Notes: generated by a model not told the origin, from the sequence alone. A stretch of 64,000 nucleotides of DNA from Defluviimonas sp. SAOS-178_SWC (GCF_039830135.1 NZ_CP156081.1:124001-188000); one strand, 5' to 3'; counted from the first letter of the stretch, positions 1 through 8,988 are shown. Program-made: numbers and translations.

Positions 1-615
1 CTCTATGACGCCGAGAACGGGCGAATTCTGGTCGATGGGCACGATGTGCGCGCGGTGACGCAGGAAAGCCTCCGCCGCCAGATCGCGATGGTCACGCAGG
101 AAACCGCGATGTTCAACCGTTCCGCACGGGACAACATCTATTACGGCCGGCCCGCCGCGACCGAGGAGGAGATGATCGCTGCGGCAAAGGCCGCCGAGGC
201 GGACGAATTCATCCACCGACTTCAGGACCACAAGGGCCGTAAGGGATACGAGGCGTATCTCGGCGAGCGCGGCGTGAAGCTTTCGGGCGGACAGCGTCAG
301 CGGATCGCACTGGCCCGCGCCTTCCTCAAGGACGCGCCGATCCTGGTGCTGGACGAGGCGACCTCGGCACTCGACAGCGAGGTCGAGGCGCAGGTTCAGG
401 GTGCTTTGCATCGCGTGATGCAGGGAAAGACGGTTCTCGCCATCGCACACCGGCTGTCGACGATCGCCGAGATGGACCGGATCGTCGTCCTGGATCAGGG
501 GCGGCTGGTCGAAGAAGGCTCCCACGCCGAGCTTCTGGCCAGGGGCGGGCTCTACGCGCGGTACTGGAACCGGCAATCGGGTGGATTCATCGGAACCGAA
601 GAGGCGGCGGAGTGA
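1..615 (+). CDS. ABC exporter, ATP-binding C-terminal part (5' end outside window)
   Basis: This is the end of an ABC-transporter nucleotide-binding domain of the exporter (MsbA/ATM1-like) type; the frame is open to base 1, so the membrane domain and Walker A lie outside the window. Seen in order: the Q-loop (MVTQE), the signature LSGGQRQRIALARA (about bases 280-321), Walker B and D-loop (ILVLDEATSALD), and the H-loop (AIAHRLST). The protein would hydrolyse ATP to drive export of a lipid or other hydrophobic substrate across the inner membrane; the substrate cannot be told from this fragment. Its stop overlaps the next gene by 4 bases (GTGA), so the two are probably cotranscribed. Confidence 0.93.
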   Translation, partial: LYDAENGRILVDGHDVRAVTQESLRRQIAMVTQETAMFNRSARDNIYYGRPAATEEEMIAAAKAAEADEFIHRLQDHKGRKGYEAYLGERGVKLSGGQRQRIALARAFLKDAPILVLDEATSALDSEVEAQVQGALHRVMQGKTVLAIAHRLSTIAEMDRIVVLDQGRLVEEGSHAELLARGGLYARYWNRQSGGFIGTEEAAE

Positions 616-1823
616 AGCTGACGGTCGAACGCCTCGGCCATCTCGGCGACGGCATTGCGCCGGGGCCTGTCTTCGTGCCGATGGCGCTGCCGGGCGAGGT
701 GGTGGAAGGTGATGTGACGGACGGTCGGATGGCCGACCCCAGGATCGTCACACCGTCGCCCGCGCGGGTGAGACCAGCCTGTCCGCACTACCGCGCCTGC
801 GGAGGTTGCAGCCTGATGCATGCCTCGGAGGATTTCGTCGCCGATTGGAAGGCGGGCGTGGTGCGGACCGCTCTGGCCGCGCAGGGGCTGGAGGCGCCGT
901 TCCGCCCGGTCATGACCTCACCACCGCAGTCGCGCCGCAGGGCGACGCTGTCGGGCCGGCGCACAAAGAAGGGCGCATTGGTCGGTTTCCACGGCCGCGC
1001 GTCCGGCACGATTGTCGAGATACCGGGTTGCCGGCTCTTGCATCCGGCCCTCATTGCGGCGCTGCCGCTTTTGAACGAGGTCACGATGCTTGGCGCCTCG
1101 CGCAAGGGCGAGGTCGCGCTGACGGTCACAGTGACAGAGGGCGGGCTCGACCTGGCGGTGTCGGACGGAAAACCGCTTGAACAGAGCCTGTTTTTGGTGC
1201 TTGCAGCGTTGACGGAGCGCGCCGGTCTCGCCCGCATCGTCTGGAACGGGGAACCGGTCGTCAGCCGGCATCCGGCGGCACAGCGTTTCGGCAATGCCCG
1301 CGTGGTGCCACCCGCCGGCGCGTTCCTCCAGGCGACGGAGGCCGGAGAGGCGGCGCTTGTGGCCGCGGTGCGCGATGCGGTTGGCGGCGCGAAACGGATT
1401 GCCGACCTTTTTGCCGGATCCGGCACGTTCAGCCTGCCACTCGCCGACCGTGCCGAGATTCATGCCGTCGAGGGCGAGGCGGCAATGCTCGCGGCGCTGG
1501 ATGCCGGCTGGCGGCAGGCCCCTGGCCTTCACCGCGTCACCACCGAGACGCGTGACCTCTTCCGGCGCCCGCTGCTCCCGGACGAGCTGAAGCGCTTCGA
1601 CGCCGTCGTGATCGACCCGCCCCGCGCGGGAGCGGAGGCGCAGGCGCGCGAGCTTGCCGGATCGTCGGTGGCGGTTATTGCTGCCGTGTCCTGCAACCCC
1701 GTCACCTTCGCCCGCGACGCGCGTCTTCTCGCGGACGGCGGATTCGCGATCGACTGGATTCAGGTCGTCGATCAGTTCCGCTGGTCGCCGCATGTGGAAC
1801 TCGTGGCCCGGTTCAGCCGCTGA
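612..1823 (+). CDS. Class I SAM-dependent RNA (uracil-5-)methyltransferase, RlmD/TrmA-like
   Basis: Predicted to methylate C5 of a uridine in rRNA or tRNA in the cytoplasm. The 403 residues show a short N-terminal TRAM-like region, an iron-sulfur cysteine set (C57, C63, C66 in CPHYRACGGC, and C140), SAM-binding motif I (ADLFAGSGTF, about 264-273), the catalytic-base region VIDPPRAG (about 333-340) and the nucleophile in VSCNP (C361), all family hallmarks. The GTG start overlaps the stop of the upstream ABC gene. Whether the target is the 23S rRNA (RlmC/RlmD) or tRNA cannot be decided from sequence alone; the retained Fe-S cysteines favour the RlmD-like branch. Confidence 0.9.
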   Translation: MKLTVERLGHLGDGIAPGPVFVPMALPGEVVEGDVTDGRMADPRIVTPSPARVRPACPHYRACGGCSLMHASEDFVADWKAGVVRTALAAQGLEAPFRPVMTSPPQSRRRATLSGRRTKKGALVGFHGRASGTIVEIPGCRLLHPALIAALPLLNEVTMLGASRKGEVALTVTVTEGGLDLAVSDGKPLEQSLFLVLAALTERAGLARIVWNGEPVVSRHPAAQRFGNARVVPPAGAFLQATEAGEAALVAAVRDAVGGAKRIADLFAGSGTFSLPLADRAEIHAVEGEAAMLAALDAGWRQAPGLHRVTTETRDLFRRPLLPDELKRFDAVVIDPPRAGAEAQARELAGSSVAVIAAVSCNPVTFARDARLLADGGFAIDWIQVVDQFRWSPHVELVARFSR

Positions 1824-1921
1824 CTCACCTTGACGTGAGCGAAAATTTGCCGACTTCCGGGAGGTTCGCGATGGGTGTAGAACGTTCAAAAAACCGGAAC
1901 GAACGGGTCGGGGCAGTGAGC

Positions 1922-2419
1922 ATGTTCAATCGCAGATCAATCGTGGCAATGGCGGCGACGGGGCTTCTCGCCGCCTGCGGCGGGTCGAAGTTCCGATCCT
2001 ACAATGGCCCTGAGGTGACGCGCATCGTCGTCTACAAGGGCGAGCGCAAGATGCATCTCGTCAACGGGACGAAGGCGCTCAAAAGCTACAAGATCGGCCT
2101 TGGCGGCAATCCGGTTGGGGCCAAGCAGGTCGAAGGCGACGGCAAGACGCCTGAAGGCTTCTACCAGATCGACCGCCGCAATCCGAACAGCACCTATCAC
2201 CTTTCCTTGGGCATTTCCTATCCGAGCGAGCGAGATATCGAAGAGGCGAAGGCGCTCGGCAAGGCGCCGGGCGGCGACATCTTCATTCACGGACGGGCCC
2301 GCAAGAACAAGGGTCGCGGCAAGGACTGGACGGCCGGTTGCATCGCCGTGAAGGACAAGGAGATGGAAGAAATCTATTCGATGGTCCGCACAGGCACCGA
2401 GATCGTCATCCTGCCCTGA
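1922..2419 (+). CDS. L,D-transpeptidase (YkuD fold), lipoprotein
   Basis: Predicted periplasmic lipoprotein that cross-links peptidoglycan or attaches proteins to it. I place the start at the ATG at 1922, because the product then begins with a short positive segment, a hydrophobic stretch and the lipobox LLAAC (lipidated C19); the open frame extends 87 bases further upstream without a signal. The catalytic region has the histidine in FIHGRA (H113) and the nucleophile in TAGCIAV (C130), the YkuD arrangement in its YafK-like form (TxGC rather than SxGC). Mature length about 147 residues, basically the catalytic domain alone. Confidence 0.85.
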   Translation: MFNRRSIVAMAATGLLAACGGSKFRSYNGPEVTRIVVYKGERKMHLVNGTKALKSYKIGLGGNPVGAKQVEGDGKTPEGFYQIDRRNPNSTYHLSLGISYPSERDIEEAKALGKAPGGDIFIHGRARKNKGRGKDWTAGCIAVKDKEMEEIYSMVRTGTEIVILP

Positions 2420-2460
2420 GCGGGACGTAAACCCGTCGCATTCCGTTTCAGGTCAAACGG

Positions 2461-2970
2461 TTAGCCGCCGGTGACCAGTGTCCACCAGATCTTGCCGCCG
2501 GGTTCCTGGAACCAGGCGAAACCGACGTCGCGGGCGGCCGGGTCAAGGATCACAGCGCGGGTATCCGCCAGTTCCATCCAGGCCGAAAGCGTCTCAAGCT
2601 CGGTCTCGTAGGTCTCAGAGATATTCTCGCCCAGCATCTGCCCCTGATACCCCGTGCGCTGAACGCGCAGAAGCGGCGAAGACCCGTCGGAACCGAAGTG
2701 CCACGGCCGGTTCTGAACCGCCATGTCGCGCGAATGGGTCGCGGCAGCGGCGGTCAGCAGCGGGTTAGGTGACAAGGGCGCGGCACTGGCGGCGGCCCGG
2801 AGGGAGTTGATCGAGTCGATCATGGAATAGGTCACACGACTCTCGTCGCCGGGCTTGATGATGTAAGCCTTGGGCAGGGGTCTGCCGTCCGGGCCGAGTT
2901 GCGGAGGCGTGGTGACACATCCGGCCAGTGCCAGGACCGCCACAAGGCAGAAGGAAAGCAAACGTGTCAT
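2461..2970 (-). CDS. CAP/SCP-domain lipoprotein
   Basis: A 169-residue outer-envelope lipoprotein: signal segment with lipobox LALAGC (C18), then a bacterial CAP (SCP/PR1-like) domain with the typical N-terminal helix (INSLRAAASAAPLSPNPLLTAAAATHS) shortened here to key residues, the HSRDMA histidine, and GENI/SAWM signatures. The function of bacterial CAP proteins is poorly known; cell-wall association is usual. It is convergent with the lipoprotein L,D-transpeptidase and divergent from a second one, so a cell-wall role is a reasonable inference. Confidence 0.75.
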   Translation of the reverse strand: MTRLLSFCLVAVLALAGCVTTPPQLGPDGRPLPKAYIIKPGDESRVTYSMIDSINSLRAAASAAPLSPNPLLTAAAATHSRDMAVQNRPWHFGSDGSSPLLRVQRTGYQGQMLGENISETYETELETLSAWMELADTRAVILDPAARDVGFAWFQEPGGKIWWTLVTGG

Positions 2971-3156
2971 GCGGCGACCATCCCTGTTTACGCAGGCCCG
3001 TCCTTACAGCCTCGTCTGGTAAGGTTCAAACGCGATCTGTGGGGATCGGCGGGGTTCTGACACGAGAGTGAATTGAGATTGCGCGCCGCCCGGATTATTG
3101 TCGCGGCCATTCCGATCGCGCGATCCCGCGCCGACAAGAACCAAGGTACCTTGAGG

Positions 3157-3762
3157 ATGAGCTCTCACAATTCCGTCAGAATGAACCGCCGGGCGGTGCT
3201 GGCGTCGGCTGCCGCTGCCAGCACCGTGTTGGCGATGCCGGCCTTTGCCCAGACCGGCGCAGACACGACCGAGATCGAGAACGATCTCAATTCAAACATC
3301 CGCCATAACATCTCCAGCTTCCGCTCGTTGCAGTGGCAGCCCTATTTCAGCGACACCAAGAAGGGCGCCATTCTCGTCGACACCACGTCGCGGGCGCTGC
3401 ATTTCTGGTCCGAGGACCAGACGATCTATCGGCTCTACCCGACCAGCGTTCCCTTGACCGAAGACCTGACCCGTCGCGGCCGGACCGAGGTCGTCCGCAA
3501 GGTCGTCGGCCCGGAATGGCGACCGACCCCGGCGATGAAGATCCGCAATCCGGAATGGCCGGACTATGTCGGCCCTGGCCCGGACAACCCGCTTGGGACC
3601 CATGCCCTCTACCTGTCTTGGGAATTCTACCGCATCCACGGAACACACGATACGCGCAAGATCGGGCGCAGATCGTCCAATGGCTGCATCGGCTTGTATA
3701 ACGAACACATCGCCGAACTGTTTTCCCTTACTCAGTCCGGCACCCAGGTGTTGCTGATCTGA
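3157..3762 (+). CDS. L,D-transpeptidase (YkuD fold) with Tat-like signal
   Basis: A second L,D-transpeptidase, 201 residues from the ATG at 3157, preceded by AAGG at 3143. The N-terminus has twin arginines (MNRRAVLASAAAA) and a cleavage-like AFAQ, suggesting Tat or Sec export. The catalytic motif is canonical: H151 in YRIHGTH and C167 in SSNGCIGL. It would act on meso-diaminopimelate stem peptides in the periplasm. It differs from the lipoprotein enzyme 700 bases upstream in anchoring and in having the SxGC motif, so the two are probably not redundant copies. Followed by a clear terminator. Confidence 0.87.
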   Translation: MSSHNSVRMNRRAVLASAAAASTVLAMPAFAQTGADTTEIENDLNSNIRHNISSFRSLQWQPYFSDTKKGAILVDTTSRALHFWSEDQTIYRLYPTSVPLTEDLTRRGRTEVVRKVVGPEWRPTPAMKIRNPEWPDYVGPGPDNPLGTHALYLSWEFYRIHGTHDTRKIGRRSSNGCIGLYNEHIAELFSLTQSGTQVLLI

Positions 3763-3866
3763 AGCCCTGTCCAGCCCGGTGAAACCGCCGCGCCATCCTC
3801 GCCCGGCGGGGCGGCACGTCCGCCGCTGCCGGCAACGAATCGCAGGTCGGATAAAACGAACCGACA

Positions 3867-3895
3867 GGCGGTGGATTCCCACCGCCTTTTCGTTT
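3867..3895 (+). terminator. Intrinsic terminator after the L,D-transpeptidase
   Basis: Perfect 8-bp stem GGCGGTGG/CCACCGCC (3867-3874 and 3879-3886), loop ATTC, followed by TTTTCGTTT. It lies between the convergent L,D-transpeptidase and hemH genes; the other side carries TTCGTTTTAT on the minus strand, so it may also end hemH transcripts. Confidence 0.8.
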
Positions 3896-3903
3896 CCCCC
3901 GGC

Positions 3904-4971
3904 TCAGGCGACCCAGCCGGCGAGGTTGTCGCCCAGAACCGCCATCAGCGCGGCGATGTGGGCGTCATCGTCATTGAGGCAGGGAATATAGGTGAAGCTT
4001 TCGCCGCCGGCATGCTCGAACGCTTCGCGGATCTCGCCCTGTATCTCCTCCAGCGTCTCGATACAGTCCGCCGAGAACGCGGGCGAGATCACCGCGATCC
4101 GCTTTTTTCCGGCCTTTGCAAGTTCGGCGACATGTTCGACGGTATAAGGCCGCAGCCATTCTTCCGGACCGAAGACGGACTGGAAGGTCGTGTCGATCGC
4201 TCCCTTGTCCCAGCCCAGCGCCTCACGCAAAAGCCGCGAGGTTTTCTGGCACTGGCAGTGATAGGGGTCGCCTTCCAACAAGTAGCGCTTCGGCATCCCG
4301 TGATAGGAGGCGACCAGAACATCCGGCCGGCGGTCGATCGCCGCATAGGCCCGTTCGACCGATTGCGCGAGCGCCTTGATATAGAGCGGGTGATCGAAAT
4401 ACTCCGGCACGATCCGCGCGGCAGGCTGGCGCTTTTCCTTCATCAGGGCGCGGAAGAGCTGATCGTTCGCCGTCGCCGAGGTGGCGCCCGCATAGTGAGG
4501 GTAAAGCGGCAGGAACACGATCTTCTCGCAGCCCGCCTCGACCATCCGGCGGACGACACTTTCGGTCGAGGGATTGCCGTAGCGCATGCAGAACTCCACC
4601 ATCACGCCGTCGCCATACCGCTCCTCAACGGCCGTTCTCAGCTTTGCCGTTTGTGCCTTGGTGATGGTCATCAAGGGACTTTCGTTCAACTCGTGGTTCC
4701 AGATCGACTTGTAGTTGGCACCCGAACTGAACGGGCGCTTCGACAGGATGATGAGCTGCAGAAGCGGCTGCCACTTCCAGACTGGATAGTCGATCACCCG
4801 CTTGTCGGACAGGAATTCGCTCAGGTAGCGCCGCATTGGCCAGAAGTCGTAACCGTCCGGTGTGCCGAGATTGGCCAAAAGAATGCCGATCCGCGGGCGC
4901 GCAACCGGCGGATGGTCGGCGGGCGCATGGGCAAGGCGTCCCTCACCGGGGCGATCGGTCTGGTCTTTCAT
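3904..4971 (-). CDS. hemH: Ferrochelatase
   Basis: Inserts ferrous iron into protoporphyrin IX, the last step of protoheme synthesis, at the inner membrane. The product has 355 residues from the chosen ATG (4969-4971), preceded by GGGAG 10 bases upstream; an open frame continues upstream to 5025 but overlaps the neighbouring gene. Typical segments: ILLANLGTP at the start, FCMRYGNPS, FLPLYPHYAGATSA, the catalytic histidine in ASYHGMPKR, and the glutamate-rich segment ISPAFSADCIETLEEI. The family length (about 340-370) fits. Confidence 0.95.
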   Translation of the reverse strand: MKDQTDRPGEGRLAHAPADHPPVARPRIGILLANLGTPDGYDFWPMRRYLSEFLSDKRVIDYPVWKWQPLLQLIILSKRPFSSGANYKSIWNHELNESPLMTITKAQTAKLRTAVEERYGDGVMVEFCMRYGNPSTESVVRRMVEAGCEKIVFLPLYPHYAGATSATANDQLFRALMKEKRQPAARIVPEYFDHPLYIKALAQSVERAYAAIDRRPDVLVASYHGMPKRYLLEGDPYHCQCQKTSRLLREALGWDKGAIDTTFQSVFGPEEWLRPYTVEHVAELAKAGKKRIAVISPAFSADCIETLEEIQGEIREAFEHAGGESFTYIPCLNDDDAHIAALMAVLGDNLAGWVA

Positions 4972-5021
4972 GGCGGCTCCCTTCGTCTCCGAGGGTTGAG
5001 ATAGACGGAAATCGACGCGCG

Positions 5022-5864
5022 TCAATGTTCCCCGGACAATGGCTTGTCGCCGAGCGGCGTCTCCGTTGCGCCCAGCGCGTCGGCCAGACGCGCGGTCGCC
5101 GAACCGGGGCGGAGCGGCTTTTGCTGGCTTTCATCGGGGGCCCACCCGGTGAGATAGATCATCTCGAACGTCGCGGCGATGCGGTGCCCTTCGGCGGGAA
5201 ATGACGCGGAATAGACACGAGCAGCTTCGGGAAAGAGCGCGCGGGGCGCGGTGCGCCGCGGCCTGAGAGACAGGGCGTTGCCTTCTCCCATCGCGCGGAG
5301 ATCGGCGATGAGATGGAACATCGTCGCGTAAGTCACGGTCTTTTTCGCCGCATCGGCGACGGGCAGTGCGAACCCCGCCCGTTGCAGCAGAGCGCCAAGA
5401 TCGCGGATCTCTGCCATCGGCAGCACCCGGGCCGAAAGCCCGCCGGCCAGGTGGCTTTCGGCCTCTGCCAGAGATGCACGCAGTTCCGACAGGGTGCGGC
5501 CGCCGAACAGAACCCCGATGAACAGCCCATCCGGCTTCAGCGCCCGCCGGCACTGGATGAGCTGGCCGACCGGATCGTTCGCCCAGTGCAGCGACAGCGC
5601 ATGAATGACGAGATCATGAGAGCCGGGATCGAGGGCGAGGGTTTGCTCATCCGCGACGATCCGGGCGTCGGGCAGGATTTCGGCCCAGGGGCCCGGAAAT
5701 CCCGTCACCACGGCAGGCGCCGTAAACGTTTTGTTAACCTCGCTCAGCCTCTCCTCGATCTCGGCGGCGGCGTCTTCGTGCAGGAAGAGGTCCGCGCCCT
5801 GTTTCAGGGCTCGGGCGCGATTGCGCAAAAGGGCGGCGTGGTCGGTGAGGGATGGAGCGGACAT
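5022..5864 (-). CDS. SAM-dependent methyltransferase (BioC-like fold)
   Basis: A 280-residue class I methyltransferase from the ATG at 5862-5864. It shows an N-terminal RNRARALKQGADLFLHEDAA segment (shortened), then the Rossmann part with DLVIHALSLHWANDPVGQLIQ and LKPDGLFIGVLFGGRTL. This resembles the alphaproteobacterial homologue of NDUFAF5/BioC-type proteins; the substrate (a complex I arginine in NDUFAF5, malonyl-ACP in BioC) is not decidable here. Its start codon physically overlaps that of divergent comF, and its stop lies about 50 bases upstream of hemH, suggesting cotranscription with hemH. Confidence 0.75.
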   Translation of the reverse strand: MSAPSLTDHAALLRNRARALKQGADLFLHEDAAAEIEERLSEVNKTFTAPAVVTGFPGPWAEILPDARIVADEQTLALDPGSHDLVIHALSLHWANDPVGQLIQCRRALKPDGLFIGVLFGGRTLSELRASLAEAESHLAGGLSARVLPMAEIRDLGALLQRAGFALPVADAAKKTVTYATMFHLIADLRAMGEGNALSLRPRRTAPRALFPEAARVYSASFPAEGHRIAATFEMIYLTGWAPDESQQKPLRPGSATARLADALGATETPLGDKPLSGEH

Positions 5865-6612
5865 GATGGGCAAAACTAGGATGGTTCGTGCGGGAATGCA
5901 AAGCGCGCTGGCCCTCCTTTTCCCGCCCCAATGCATTTCCTGCGGCGAACCCACGATCAGCGACTTCGGTCTCTGCGGCGCCTGCTGGAGCGGCACACCC
6001 TTCATCTCGGGCCTCGTCTGCGATCGCTGCGGAACACCCCTGCCGGGGGAGGACGAAGGCCGGGCGGAATACTGCGATGATTGCATGACGCTGGCCCGGC
6101 CGTGGGAAAGGGGGCGTTCGGTCGTTCTTTACAAGGACAACGGGCGCAAGCTGGTGCTGGCGCTGAAGCATGGCGACAGGCTGGATCTTGCCCGGCCGGC
6201 GGGCGACTGGCTGTTGCGCGCGGCCCGGCCGATCCTGAAGGCCGACATGCTCGTGGCGCCGGTGCCGCTCCATTGGACACGACTGTTCCGCCGCAGGTTC
6301 AATCAGTCGGCGCTCTTGTCCCGCGCGCTGGCGCGGCGTGCCGCGTTCGAGCATTGCCCTGACCTTCTGGTCCGCGCGCGGCGCACCGAAAGCCAGGACG
6401 GCCGGGATCGTGACGGGCGTTTCGCCAACGTCTCCGGCGCGATCCAGCCCCATCCCCGCCGCCGCGACCGCATGCGCGGCCGTGACATCCTGCTTGTCGA
6501 TGATGTGATGACCTCCGGCGCCACGCTTGCCGCCGCCGCCGATGCCTGTCTTGGCGCGGGTGCCGGTTCCGTTTCGGTTGTGACACTGGCGCGCGTTGCG
6601 AAGGATTCCTAA
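5863..6612 (+). CDS. comF: ComF family phosphoribosyltransferase-like protein
   Basis: ComF proteins join a zinc-finger N-terminus to a phosphoribosyltransferase fold and are linked to natural DNA uptake. Seen: cysteine pairs CISC, CGAC, CDRC and CDDC in the first 75 residues, and the PRPP-binding loop DILLVDDVMTSGATL near the C-terminus. Start codons at 5863 and 5866 are both possible (GGAG at 5854); both overlap the start of the divergent methyltransferase gene. It leads a tight run comF-grxC-amidase-marR. Whether competence is active cannot be inferred. Confidence 0.87.
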   Translation: MMGKTRMVRAGMQSALALLFPPQCISCGEPTISDFGLCGACWSGTPFISGLVCDRCGTPLPGEDEGRAEYCDDCMTLARPWERGRSVVLYKDNGRKLVLALKHGDRLDLARPAGDWLLRAARPILKADMLVAPVPLHWTRLFRRRFNQSALLSRALARRAAFEHCPDLLVRARRTESQDGRDRDGRFANVSGAIQPHPRRRDRMRGRDILLVDDVMTSGATLAAAADACLGAGAGSVSVVTLARVAKDS

Positions 6613-6650
6613 ATCCCTATAGTCGCCCCGACTTCTGGATTTGGACCATC

Positions 6651-6908
6651 ATGCCACGCATCGAAATCTACACCACGCCCTGGTGCCCCTACTGCGTCTC
6701 GGCCAGACGGCTACTGGAGACGAAGGGCGCCGCCTTCGAAGAAACCGACGTGTCGGGCAATCCCACGATGCGAGCCACGATGATGCAGCGCGCCAACGGT
6801 CGCCACACTGTGCCGCAGATCTTTATCGGCGGTCAGCATATCGGTGGGTCCGATGATCTCCATGCGCTCGACCGGGCGGGCAAACTCGACCCCCTGCTGG
6901 CGGCCTGA
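6651..6908 (+). CDS. grxC: Glutaredoxin 3
   Basis: An 85-residue glutathione-dependent dithiol oxidoreductase. It has the active site CPYC (C12-C15 in TPWCPYCVSA), the cis-proline segment TVPQIFI, and the glutathione-binding GGSDD. The length is standard for GrxC. It sits 38 bases after comF and 3 bases before the amidase gene, an arrangement repeated in many alphaproteobacteria. Confidence 0.95.
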   Translation: MPRIEIYTTPWCPYCVSARRLLETKGAAFEETDVSGNPTMRATMMQRANGRHTVPQIFIGGQHIGGSDDLHALDRAGKLDPLLAA

Positions 6909-6911
6909 GAG

Positions 6912-7742
6912 ATGAAAGCCGCCCTTCTTCAGCTTTCGGTGACCGACGATCCGGCAGAGAACCTGCCGGTGACGCTGTCGCTGGTGCGGGAAGCAGCGCT
7001 GAGCGGCGCGGGGATCGTCCTGACGCCGGAAGTCACGAATTGCCTTTCCTCCGACCGGGCGCATCAAAAGATCGTCCTGCGTCACGAGAGGGATGACCCG
7101 ACGCTTGCCGCGCTTCGCGCGGAAGCGGCAGAGCGGGGCATCTGGCTCCTGATCGGGTCGCTCGCGCTCTTGACCGATGGCGCGGACGGGCGCTTTGCCA
7201 ACCGGTCGTTCCTGATCGCGCCGGATGGCAAGATCGCGGCCCGCTACGACAAGATCCACATGTTCGACGTGAACGTGTCCGAGACGGAGCAATACCGCGA
7301 ATCGGCCGGGTACCGGCCCGGCGGTGAAGCGGTTCTGGCCGAAACACCGTTCGCGCGAATCGGCATGAGCGTCTGCTACGATGTCCGGTTCCCGCATCTC
7401 TACCGCAAGCTCGCCAAGACAGGGGCAGAGGTCCTGACCGTGCCCGCCGCCTTCAACGACACGACCGGCGCGGCGCACTGGCATGTCCTTCTGCGCGCCC
7501 GCGCGATTGAGAATGGGGCCTATGTGCTCGCCCCGGCCCAGACCGGAACACATGCCGCCCATAACGGCCGCCCGCGCCGGACCTACGGACATTCGCTGGC
7601 GGTGTCGCCCTGGGGCGAGGTGTTGGTGGACGCCGGAACCGACATCGGTGTCAGCTATGTCGAGATCTCCCGCGACGAAATCGCGAAAGCCCGTGCCCGG
7701 GTGCCGTCGCTGACCCATGACCGGGATTTCGAGGGGCCATGA
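6912..7742 (+). CDS. Carbon-nitrogen hydrolase, Nit1/omega-amidase type
   Basis: A 276-residue nitrilase-superfamily amidase. The catalytic triad is visible: Glu in VLTPEVTN (E41 region), Lys in RYDKIHMFD, and the nucleophile Cys in SVCYDVRFP. The KIHMFDV and CYDVRFP sequences are typical of the Nit1 branch that hydrolyses deaminated glutathione (dGSH amidase) or alpha-keto amides. The neighbouring glutaredoxin gene fits a glutathione-repair role, but this is inference. Its stop overlaps the marR start by 4 bases. Confidence 0.88.
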   Translation: MKAALLQLSVTDDPAENLPVTLSLVREAALSGAGIVLTPEVTNCLSSDRAHQKIVLRHERDDPTLAALRAEAAERGIWLLIGSLALLTDGADGRFANRSFLIAPDGKIAARYDKIHMFDVNVSETEQYRESAGYRPGGEAVLAETPFARIGMSVCYDVRFPHLYRKLAKTGAEVLTVPAAFNDTTGAAHWHVLLRARAIENGAYVLAPAQTGTHAAHNGRPRRTYGHSLAVSPWGEVLVDAGTDIGVSYVEISRDEIAKARARVPSLTHDRDFEGP

Positions 7743-8185
7743 GCGTACCGGACCAGAACGATCCGCTCGCTGTCGCGCTCTTTTCAGAGGTCTTCATGGC
7801 GGATCAGCTGGCGCGAAACCGTATCAGCCGGGCGCTGCCGAAGGGGATGGAGCTTAGCCACTTCTCGGTTCTGAACCACCTGGCGCATCTGAATGACGAA
7901 CGCTCTCCGGCGCAATTGGCCGATACCTTCCACGTGACGCGGGGGGCCATGACCAACACCTTGGCCAAGCTGGAATGGGCCGGCCATGTTCATATCCGTC
8001 CCGATTGGGACGACGCGCGGCGCAAGTTCGTGTCGATCAGTCCCGCAGGACGCGCGGCCCGCGACGCGGCGGTTGCGGCAATCACGCCCGTCATCGGCGA
8101 TGTCGTTAGGGCGATCGGGCCCGAGAAAGTGCGCGCGGTATTGCCTATCCTGCGCGACATCCGGCTGCGGCTTGGCGAAAGCTAG
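7739..8185 (+). CDS. MarR family transcriptional regulator
   Basis: A 148-residue winged-helix repressor. The helix-turn-helix region reads SPAQLADTFHVTRGAMTNTLAKLEWAGHV (key residues), followed by the wing DARRKFVSISPAG. The ATG overlaps the amidase stop (ATGA), so it is translationally coupled to the comF-grxC-amidase run. Ligand and targets are unknown; autoregulation cannot be judged because the gene has no own upstream region. Confidence 0.85.
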   Translation: MSVPDQNDPLAVALFSEVFMADQLARNRISRALPKGMELSHFSVLNHLAHLNDERSPAQLADTFHVTRGAMTNTLAKLEWAGHVHIRPDWDDARRKFVSISPAGRAARDAAVAAITPVIGDVVRAIGPEKVRAVLPILRDIRLRLGES

Positions 8186-8191
8186 GCGACG

Positions 8192-8935
8192 TCAGCGCTT
8201 CAGGCTCGCCGTGACGTAGTTGACCGAAAGGTCGCGATCCGAAATCGCCCACTGCCAACTGACCGGATTGAACACGAAGCCCTTGCGGTCGACCGGATCA
8301 AGCCCGGCCTGCGAGACAAGGTCTGCAAGTTCGTCCGGCGTGATGAACTTCGCCCAGTCATGCGTGCCCTTCGGCAGCCAGCGCATCACCCATTCGGCCC
8401 CGACGATCGCCGCCATGAAGCTCTTGGCGTTGCGGTTGATCGTCGAGGCGATGAAAAGGCCTCCGGGTCGCAGAAGCGCCTGACAGGTGGTCAGGAAACC
8501 CTGCGGGTCGGCCACATGCTCGACGATCTCCATCGCCAGAACGATGTCGAACACCTCTCCGCCAACGACCAGCGCTTCGGCGGTCGTGTGGCGGTAGTCG
8601 ATATCAAGCCCCTGTTCCTCGGCATGCAGCCGGGCGACGGGAATGTTCCGCTCGGCCGCGTCGGCGCCGACGACGGTCGCGCCGAGCCGCGCCATCGGCT
8701 CAGACAACAGGCCCCCTCCGCAGCCGATATCGAGAAGGCGGAGCCCTTCGAACGGCTTCGGAGCCGTCAGGTCGCGCCCAAACTCGGCGGCGATCTGGCG
8801 GGTGATGTAGTCGAGCCGCACCGGGTTCATCATGTGGAGCGGCTTGAACTTCCCGTGCGGGTCCCACCATTCGGCGGCCATCGCCTCGAATTTCGCGACT
8901 TCGGCGGGATCGACGGTGTTGGTGGCGGCCTGCAT
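8192..8935 (-). CDS. ubiG: Ubiquinone biosynthesis O-methyltransferase
   Basis: Carries out both O-methylations in ubiquinone synthesis, at the inner membrane. From the ATG at 8935 the product has 247 residues; this start has GGAG 8 bases upstream, while an in-frame ATG at 8941 is too close to it. Motifs: the family start [22 protein letters not shown] (shortened) and SAM-binding [16 protein letters not shown]. Divergent from prolyl aminopeptidase with only 67 bases between start codons. Confidence 0.94.
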   Translation of the reverse strand: MQAATNTVDPAEVAKFEAMAAEWWDPHGKFKPLHMMNPVRLDYITRQIAAEFGRDLTAPKPFEGLRLLDIGCGGGLLSEPMARLGATVVGADAAERNIPVARLHAEEQGLDIDYRHTTAEALVVGGEVFDIVLAMEIVEHVADPQGFLTTCQALLRPGGLFIASTINRNAKSFMAAIVGAEWVMRWLPKGTHDWAKFITPDELADLVSQAGLDPVDRKGFVFNPVSWQWAISDRDLSVNYVTASLKR

Positions 8936-8988
8936 CGTCATTCTCCGTTCTTTCCACTTGGACCCGTGGCGGCCCGGATGATTTGCGC

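Noticed and set aside
5012..5025. FNR-like sequence TCGACGCGCGTCAA near the hemH start
   Set aside because: Nine of ten positions, but it overlaps the end of the methyltransferase gene and no -10 element follows at suitable spacing; may be chance in GC-rich DNA.
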